A DNA stretch of 39,402 nucleotides. Origin: Candidatus Omnitrophota bacterium. GTDB lineage: Bacteria; Omnitrophota; Gorgyraeia; Zapsychrales; Zapsychraceae. Made by a program: the position numbers and the translations under genes. Below are positions 36,201-39,402 of the stretch, in pieces (position 1 is the first letter of the stretch; each line of letters begins with the position of its first letter). The DNA is taken from positions 1 through 39,402 of the forward strand of contig JADFXQ010000012.1 of the NCBI GenBank assembly GCA_015233495.1, read 5' to 3'. The notes under the pieces were generated by a model. It made no database searches. It saw only the letters and a program-made list of their open reading frames with translations, and was not told the DNA's origin.

Positions 36201-39200
36201 AACAATTCGAACGATACATCCCGCCCTCGATCAAAGCCATTTTGACAACCCCATCCGCAATGCCCAAATCCGCCAAGGCTCGCATCGCGCTGACAAACGG
36301 AAAATACGTTCCGCTCTCAAACGGCATTGATAACAATGCTGAAATATGCGACTCCGCCGCCATATCCGGCAGTTGAACACCGGACTGCGCGGCCAAATGC
36401 ATATCCGTGATTAAAGCTGATAACTGCTCTTGTTCCTGACGGTCACTAAAGAGCGCCGCGACCAAATATGACTTCAAAAACACGCCCTCGCGGGCAACCA
36501 AGGCCGATTTAATTTCCGAGCTGAGGTTGAGCATAACCCGTATCCCTGAAACCCGCAGAGTCAGACTCTGACTGCTCAACATCATCTTGACGGCCCGCGC
36601 GATTTCGTCCGGAGTCGCACCCGGCAAATATTGCGCCAAATTAATGGTGTCAGACCCCAATATCCCCTTGGCAGGAGATGAGTTATGACTATTTTCCCGC
36701 GCAAAACTGCGCAATGCCGCTTCCACATAAGCTTCGCTATCCTCCACCGGCGCGATCACGCCGCGGGCGGACATTTCTTTTACTAAAAGCGACATAATCA
36801 AGCGGCTCTCTTGCTCAGGCGTGTACCACGGATAACTTCCGGCAATCGTCACAATGCTCGGCCGCAAACCAACCTCCAGGACCGAAGCGACAAAATATGT
36901 GACAGCCTCCTCCAACCGGTCTGGCGCGTCAATTGATGCCAAATGATCCAACTTCACATACGACCCCGGAGTCGTGAGATAATATTCCGGCGGCATGTAC
37001 AACCCTTCCCCGTCTATCGGCCGGTTTACGAATAAGAAATAATCCGCGTCAATACTCCAGATTACCTGTTTCCCCGGCGGAACAACCCCGTCTAAATTCC
37101 CTAAATAACAACACGCGACATCCACCCCGCAAACATTCCGGCCGCGGCCGCGCGTGAATTCCGACGGAACCCACACCATCTGGTCAATCAACCCGTCTTC
37201 CAAAGCCGGCGTAATAAATAAAGCCTCGCCATATTCCGGCATATGGAAAGCCTGCGCTGCCCGGCGCGGCCGCGGCGCCCGGCGCATTGGCGCTGATAAA
37301 TCATCATGCGAATCCACATGCAATAAACTAAACAGCGGCTGCATCCCGAAACGCAGTACGTCGTGCCACCACCAGTTATAAGCCCCACCATGTCTGTTCA
37401 TAATTCGCGCCTCTGGCAAACCCGTGGCCGCGGAAGAATGCGAAAATTTTCGTTGTCCCATAAAGATGTTATATTCCATCCAAACATGATTGCCGCGTAA
37501 AGGCTGTTCTGACGACAATACCGCGCCCATTTTCCGATAAAATTCCCAGGACTGCTCTGTTGCCGTGATTTTGATAACGCGAACTCCCGCCTCCTGACAC
37601 ATTGCCACCAACCGTTCAAACAATAGCCGGCCCAAACCTTGTCCCTGATAATCCGGATGCACGGCAAACGCATTCCAAACGGTAAAATTACTAAATGGAA
37701 TAAATTGAAATCCGCCGACAATCCTTCCCGTCGGAGTCTGAACGACAAAGGTATGCTTTAAATATTCCGAAGAACGGTCCGCTATCGAGCAAAGCTGAGA
37801 ATCCAAAAACACATTTTTCAAAGCCCGCAGATCCGTTTCCATATCCCGCGGATTCAACGGCCGGATGACAATGCCTGCCGTGGCCGGACTCGAACCCGGT
37901 GTTGGACCAGCGACCAGCCCATTGAATATGTTCTCCATCAAAGCGACCGAGCTTTCCCAGCGATGGTCGGAAAACACCGCGTGGCGGATCAAATCCAGCC
38001 TCTGCCAGCGATGATCCTGGCTGTTCCAAATATGATAGAACCGGGTAAACGCGGCCATAATATTGTTCACGGTCGCATCCTGGCGCGCCGGATGAATCGG
38101 AAACCGCGCCCCGTTCGGTATTTCGGCCTCCTCGCTAAATCCCAGTTCCGGCAAAGCGAACGACCGGATAGTGGACTTATGCCCCTGCCGGTCCGACACC
38201 AAACACGGCACTCCCAAAGCCAAAGCTTCCATCGGCGAAATCCCGCCCGGTTCCCAGAGAGAAAACGCGATAAACAAATCCCCGCACAAATACGCCAGAT
38301 CATACACCGGTTCCGCGTCGGAAATAAACCTCCCCGGATACCCGACTCGTCCCGGAAATTCCCAAACCAAACTCTTGAGTTGGTTTTCCAAATTAATGTC
38401 GCCCGCCCCGGCAAAAATAAATACCACATTGCTGAATCTCGCATCAGAAAATATCCGGCGCGCGAATCCCGGCACAAAATGCACGCCTTTTTGCGAGCTG
38501 ACCCGGGCGATCATATTGATCACAAAACTATCCGGGTTCAACCGATCACTGCGGCCATCCGTCGCGGACCAGAACTGCGTCTCTTGCGCCACCGCAATTT
38601 TCGCTTCCGCCTTGCGGCGCACAACCGCGTCGATGATCGAGTCCACGTCAGCCTCGTTTTGGCAATCAAACGCGGTACGGCCCAATAAACGCTTTTGCGT
38701 GGCTTCCTGATGGATGCCATTCGGCACAGCGAACAAACGACCTTCCCGATGTTTTTGCTCAAAGATCTGCCTAAACCCTTCCGCGCCGCCTTGCTCGTCG
38801 GAACGTAAATAATCTTCCATCTGCCCCTCACTGACCGCGACCACTGCCTGCCCGTGGCGGACAAACGCGGCTTGAAAATTTACCAGGTCCGGGTTGTGCG
38901 GATCCAAAAACCACAAATGACAAAATCCCGGCAAATCCAGATTGCTCAACAGATCAACCTTGTCCTGAATCCGGCCCATTTTAAATTGATAATCCTGGCC
39001 CATGTTGTGTACCCAAGCCGCTGTGTAGGTCCCGGCAAAAATATCCGCGCTTTGCCGATAAATCGATTCCGGGGTATTAATGTGCGCCAACAAGGGAGCG
39101 CACATCCAATCATTGCCAATCACAACCGCGGGCCGGATATTCATCAACCGCATCGTATGCAGAGCGCCCAGTGACAAGAAAATCGAACGCAGGGATTCAT

Positions 39201-39402
39201 GCGCCTTGCTCGCCGAGCCATAAAGCCGGTCAGCGAAATCCTCATTATCCAAAAGATAGTAATCCACGCCGTCGATCCGGCCGCGCATAATCCCCAGATA
39301 CGCCGCCCGCCGAACGCCGTTATCCCATCCCAAACCGATGTAAATCTCTTTATCCGCCACCGGCTTTAAACCAAAACGTTGAATCGTCGCGTGTTTGGCC
39401 GG
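1..39402 (-). CDS. Internal portion of a single giant multidomain protein, at least 13,134 codons, open at both window edges
   Basis: Minus-strand phase with codons at 3k+1..3k+3. Hand translation of many lines across the window gives continuous protein-like sequence: right edge PAKHATIQRFGLKPVADKEIYIGLGWDNGVRRAA..., left edge ...RGAAKGGIRFDNLPALDGLTREEWGDVI. None of the 36 listed minus ORFs is in this phase, so it holds no ATG-to-stop ORF of 60 aa or more. Not every codon was individually checked. Confidence 0.93.
430..1330 (-). other. Module: HExxH domain (HESVH at 1027-1041)
   Basis: KFIYLHESVHRVRHLQ; downstream AAINWREELIASYVTTAA (EE at 775-780) and LTYYREQIIRPVAEAEG. Confidence 0.62.
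1380..1447 (-). other. Predicted transmembrane segment
   Basis: KMWLAIVIVLVARLVLPYIGGMLG. Confidence 0.7.
1800..2010 (-). other. Predicted coiled coil
   Basis: KTSLQDLSVRLLALIKRVEDLENKITALSKSAAEVARDIQ. Confidence 0.55.
2695..2825 (-). other. Two adjacent predicted transmembrane helices
   Basis: IVIMAAGAVGIILLGGVTLFMCLALFVTIPALFWIAGLVIVIL. Confidence 0.8.
3090..3921 (-). repeat. Five tandem ~57-aa protein repeats
   Basis: Units begin at Trp codons 3921, 3750, 3600, 3426 and 3252: WRSAGHGDLVDWVSDKK.., WAAKGHEVFVKLVERQFIPG.., WRKRKQADFLDIVSAIHVKG.., WLAAGQEAFVKHVSRHNIPG.., WLAFGHKTLVNLVVKKRIQD... Spacings 57, 50, 58, 58 codons. Confidence 0.8.
5390..6150 (-). other. Module: HExxH domain (HEAVH at 5788-5802)
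   Basis: HFDLNLLHEAVHLTPSQIVLRQ; downstream FQLRWQQETPAYYAQIAG and LSLTDYYKMRVLPTIARAQG. Confidence 0.65.
6300..7040 (-). other. Rossmann-like, possibly SAM-dependent methyltransferase-like domain
   Basis: TVLYLSAGGDLSSVLLAANPDVILMVDEH resembles the LDLGxGxD...D motif. Confidence 0.35.
7140..7860 (-). other. Predicted coiled coil
   Basis: E/K/R/L-rich heptad-like sequence: QRSIAAEAQALDAMLQERDPADLSQELEALLRRLLNIQIQ ... EIIQQKRKVENYQARLERLW. Confidence 0.5.
8990..9640 (-). other. Domain: P-loop, HPr-kinase-like
   Basis: RAVIIVGRSCAGKSSTAAKLIALKNLRYAFISDDDIVAFI; Walker A GxxxxGKSS. Confidence 0.5.
11030..12960 (-). other. Domain: GH13-family (alpha-amylase clan) catalytic domain
   Basis: GTMADWEDFIREARRLGIRPIIDWLANMHVSK (region I), GIGGFRIDAAL (region II, Asp codon 11905-11907), FFVIEALGFDP (Glu codon 11779-11781), PLLEHDSVYYYWD (region IV). 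Confidence 0.85.
13050..14200 (-). other. Domain: GH133 / GDE C-terminal (amylo-alpha-1,6-glucosidase)
   Basis: [97 protein letters not shown]. Confidence 0.9.
14978..15014 (-). repeat. 37-nt interspersed repeat, SDTIN family, copy 2
   Basis: aaattaatggtgtcagatctcaatatcgcattggcag; encodes ...ILRSDTIN in the giant frame. Confidence 0.88.
15330..16960 (-). other. Domain: phosphoglucomutase/phosphomannomutase, copy 2
   Basis: FVIGHDPRPTSR, GGIMITASHNPEEDNGFKYMTG (Ser codon 16558-16560), VGFDCDADRGNTVIKD, YFVIAGFEGYNGGTILGG. Confidence 0.9.
18551..18587 (-). repeat. 37-nt in-frame interspersed repeat, copy 3 (SAELTGLGTSSP linker)
   Basis: ggcgacgaagtgccgagcccagtcagttcggccgaag; 1 difference from copy 1. 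Confidence 0.93.
18660..19260 (-). other. RelA/SpoT-like C-terminal helical segment plus two ACT-like domains
   Basis: DVDSLYAAIGNGDITVEEIKARL; AAQIMVTVKYDRTGVLRQLARVVFEEQGSL...; EIIRLKITNVPDRMGRLFRIFDAFWLKNTRLNITDISI. Confidence 0.7.
19950..20880 (-). other. Domain: RelA/SpoT-type HD phosphohydrolase-like
   Basis: NMHDIFEDTSVPFTILAALFPNHPALEPMLRAVTKDKANDE and FKLADRLDSMRSDLDL, matching the HDxxEDT...VTK...KLADRLxxMR pattern. Confidence 0.72.
20909..20945 (-). repeat. 37-nt in-frame interspersed repeat, copy 2 (SAELIRFGTSSP linker)
   Basis: ggcgatgaagtgccgaacctaatcagttcggccgaag; 3 differences from copy 1. Confidence 0.93.
20985..22080 (-). other. Domain: radical SAM with SPASM-like C-terminal cysteines
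   Basis: TVEIQVTSRCNLNCVHCIGG (CxxxCxxC, 21970-21993); downstream FKYCYAAHLLGAVGAWGDVSLCYHN...SCQICPSF. Confidence 0.87.
23110..24150 (-). other. Domain: GDP-L-galactose / GDP-D-glucose phosphorylase (VTC2/GDPGP1)-like HIT-superfamily
   Basis: RFGFNGWGAWATINHLHFQMYYIREM; NHLHFQ histidine motif at about 23544-23574. Confidence 0.65.
24170..25870 (-). other. Domain: phosphoglucomutase/phosphomannomutase, copy 1
   Basis: GLMITASHHPKHSNGMKP (phospho-Ser codon 25549-25551), FLWVFDGDGDRLG (metal loop), LGGEESGRIYF (sugar-binding loop). Confidence 0.92.
25890..26680 (-). other. Domain: HAD-superfamily hydrolase
   Basis: VKVVAFDWDETIIHN (DxDxT) and SEVLLVGDNPDADIKAAKQAGALAAAM (motif IV). Confidence 0.88.
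26790..28255 (-). other. Domain: ROK/hexokinase-like (ASKHA fold) sugar kinase
   Basis: VVVCAGSTKFQVAVAG, QVDISWPGPPDY, LNDVLAAGVGEM, SRGLVVNFATGISTAVIKDGRVIDHGVWGE, WTIVLAGGVGTHFGK. Confidence 0.65.
29560..30545 (-). other. Module: Tat-like twin-arginine segment plus HExxH domain (HEAVH at 30127-30141)
   Basis: QMPRRDFLRLILGGSVLGWGALRLG, then WADIILFHEAVHLAPSQ, then QTRWREEVIAHF (EE at 29953-29958). Confidence 0.68.
30620..31510 (-). other. Module: Tat-like twin-arginine segment plus HExxH domain (HEAIH at 31102-31116)
   Basis: SPSGRRDFLKLVLGGIAGLGVWELVQRFL (RR at 31495-31500), later SIVLHEAIHLLPKQEARRKLRE. Confidence 0.65.
32393..32524 (-). repeat. Four tandem copies of a 33-bp (11-aa) unit, charged linker DDQPRKAGKPT-like
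   Basis: Units start at 32393, 32426, 32459 and 32492 (last degenerate); protein ...KDDQPRKAGKPTDDQPRTAGKRTADQPQASGKPTA. Confidence 0.88.
32545..32628 (-). other. Predicted transmembrane segment followed by a basic stretch
   Basis: LPQLLLFASLAVRFTGFLLLLAGIIGIFVNAGKKARRQRK. Confidence 0.65.
32765..32965 (-). other. Domain: LysM-like
   Basis: NTLEGIAADVLRARGQEITSQNLYGPNGMVQRIRRINHLRGYTVHKGMRLRLPTIG; ends with a G(M/Q)xLxLP-type motif. Confidence 0.45.
33020..33078 (-). other. Predicted transmembrane segment
   Basis: TVRLWLLALGLFLGSMGPLFGHAF. Confidence 0.55.
33089..33127 (-). repeat. 39-nt interspersed repeat, copy 1 (FARKNSHNSSPA linker)
   Basis: ttggcaggagatgagttatgactatttttacgcgcaaaa; 2 differences from 36668-36706. 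Confidence 0.93.
33209..33245 (-). repeat. 37-nt in-frame interspersed repeat, copy 1 (SAELTGFGTSSP linker)
   Basis: ggcgacgaagtgccgaacccagtcagttcggccgaag; contains GCCGAAC-ccagtca-GTTCGGC inverted repeat. Confidence 0.93.
33290..34560 (-). other. Domain: UDPGP-family-like sugar-1-phosphate nucleotidyltransferase, divergent
   Basis: KVKCALGVSMGGISTRSGG, then GQWDFIRMLAISGVLGELHEQGVEMVFHSNMNNPAARLTDEL, then MWLLGENRGEKGGLLADVVYDD. The order resembles GHGD...SGLL..L...G.E..F.SN.DN...R..KGG in UDPGP proteins. Confidence 0.5.
34640..35330 (-). other. Domain: HExxH metallopeptidase-like segment (HEIDH at 34921-34935)
   Basis: VSFVLGHEIDHQLNPRSPERAV in the giant frame. Confidence 0.5.
35380..36640 (-). 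other. Domain: HEAT/armadillo-like alpha-helical repeats
   Basis: Repeated amphipathic helical pairs, e.g. LRLKCLVALARLGALDPLDYPELRGVMENHHNVYDRVQAMSALIYAEVITEAEAIAVLDWILHES. Confidence 0.6.
36638..36674 (-). repeat. 37-nt interspersed repeat, SDTIN family, copy 1
   Basis: aaattaatggtgtcagaccccaatatccccttggcag; 4 differences from 14978-15014. Confidence 0.88.
36668..36706 (-). repeat. 39-nt interspersed repeat, copy 2 (FARENSHNSSPA linker)
   Basis: ttggcaggagatgagttatgactattttcccgcgcaaaa. Confidence 0.93.
36720..37420 (-). other. Domain: UPF0489 (C5orf22)/arginase-deacetylase-fold-like
   Basis: LHVDSHDDLSAPM and KQVIWSIDADYFLFVNRP, typical of the HxDxHxD and SIDxDYF motifs. Confidence 0.6.
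37500..37885 (-). other. Domain: GNAT-family N-acetyltransferase
   Basis: VWNAFAVHPDYQGQGLGRLLFERLVAMCQEAGVRVIKITATEQSWEFYRKMGAVL; classic motif A Q-G-Q-G-L-G. Confidence 0.85.
37930..39402 (-). other. Domain: GT-B glycosyltransferase, glycogen/starch synthase (GT5)-like, truncated by the window edge
   Basis: GLGWDNGVRRAAYLG, YLLDNEDFADRLYG, VVIGNDWMCAPLLAHI, NMIARVSSQKGVHFVPGF and DLFIAFSLWEPGGISPMEALALGVPCLVS. The last matches the E-P-x-G-x(3)-x-E-A motif of GT4/GT5. Confidence 0.82.

Noticed and set aside
210-39174. All ORFs in the supplied six-frame track as real genes, including the longest (204 aa at 25534-26148 +, 191 aa at 26624-27199 +, 241 aa at 37963-38688 +)
   Set aside because: They lie antisense to, or in other phases of, the giant minus-strand frame, which carries conserved motifs throughout. 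Their translations are low-complexity, R/P/H-rich and overlap one another in several frames, typical of shadow ORFs in GC-rich coding DNA.
1-39402. Decayed region, non-coding or phage-like DNA, suggested by the lack of long ORFs in the track
   Set aside because: The apparent gap arises because the real frame has neither start nor stop in the window and so was not listed. Codons translate to intact domains.

Overview
The whole 39,402-bp window reads as the interior of one giant protein-coding gene on the minus strand. The reading phase whose codons fill positions 3k+1..3k+3 (39,402 = 3 x 13,134) gave sensible protein, with no stop, everywhere I translated it. None of the 36 minus-strand ORFs in the supplied track lies in that phase (none has a right-hand coordinate divisible by 3), as expected if the frame never contains a stop and runs off both edges. 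The listed ORFs are therefore shadow/antisense frames. I found no intergenic gap, tRNA, rRNA, CRISPR array or transposase. Protein N-to-C order (right to left): GT5-like glycogen/starch-synthase glycosyltransferase; GNAT; UPF0489/arginase-like domain; HEAT-like helical repeats; HEIDH metallopeptidase-like; UDPGP-like nucleotidyltransferase; TM + LysM-like + TM + 33-bp tandem-repeat linker; two Tat-like 'RRDFL' + HExxH modules; ROK/hexokinase-like kinase; HAD phosphatase; phosphohexomutase; VTC2/GDPGP-like HIT domain; radical SAM; RelA/SpoT-like HD with tandem ACT; novel domain; second phosphohexomutase; GH133 debranching domain; GH13 domain; HprK-like P-loop; coiled coil; methyltransferase-like; HExxH module; helical region; five tandem ~57-aa repeats; TM; HExxH module; start of a Glu/Leu dehydrogenase domain. 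Domain boundaries are punctuated by recurrent '[GAST]SP[AVLI]' linkers. Some are encoded by near-identical in-frame DNA repeats, including a 37-nt element with an inverted repeat. The architecture resembles the giant ORFs reported from Omnitrophota (OP3); the taxon is an inference. Domain names come from motif recognition by eye, not from a database search.
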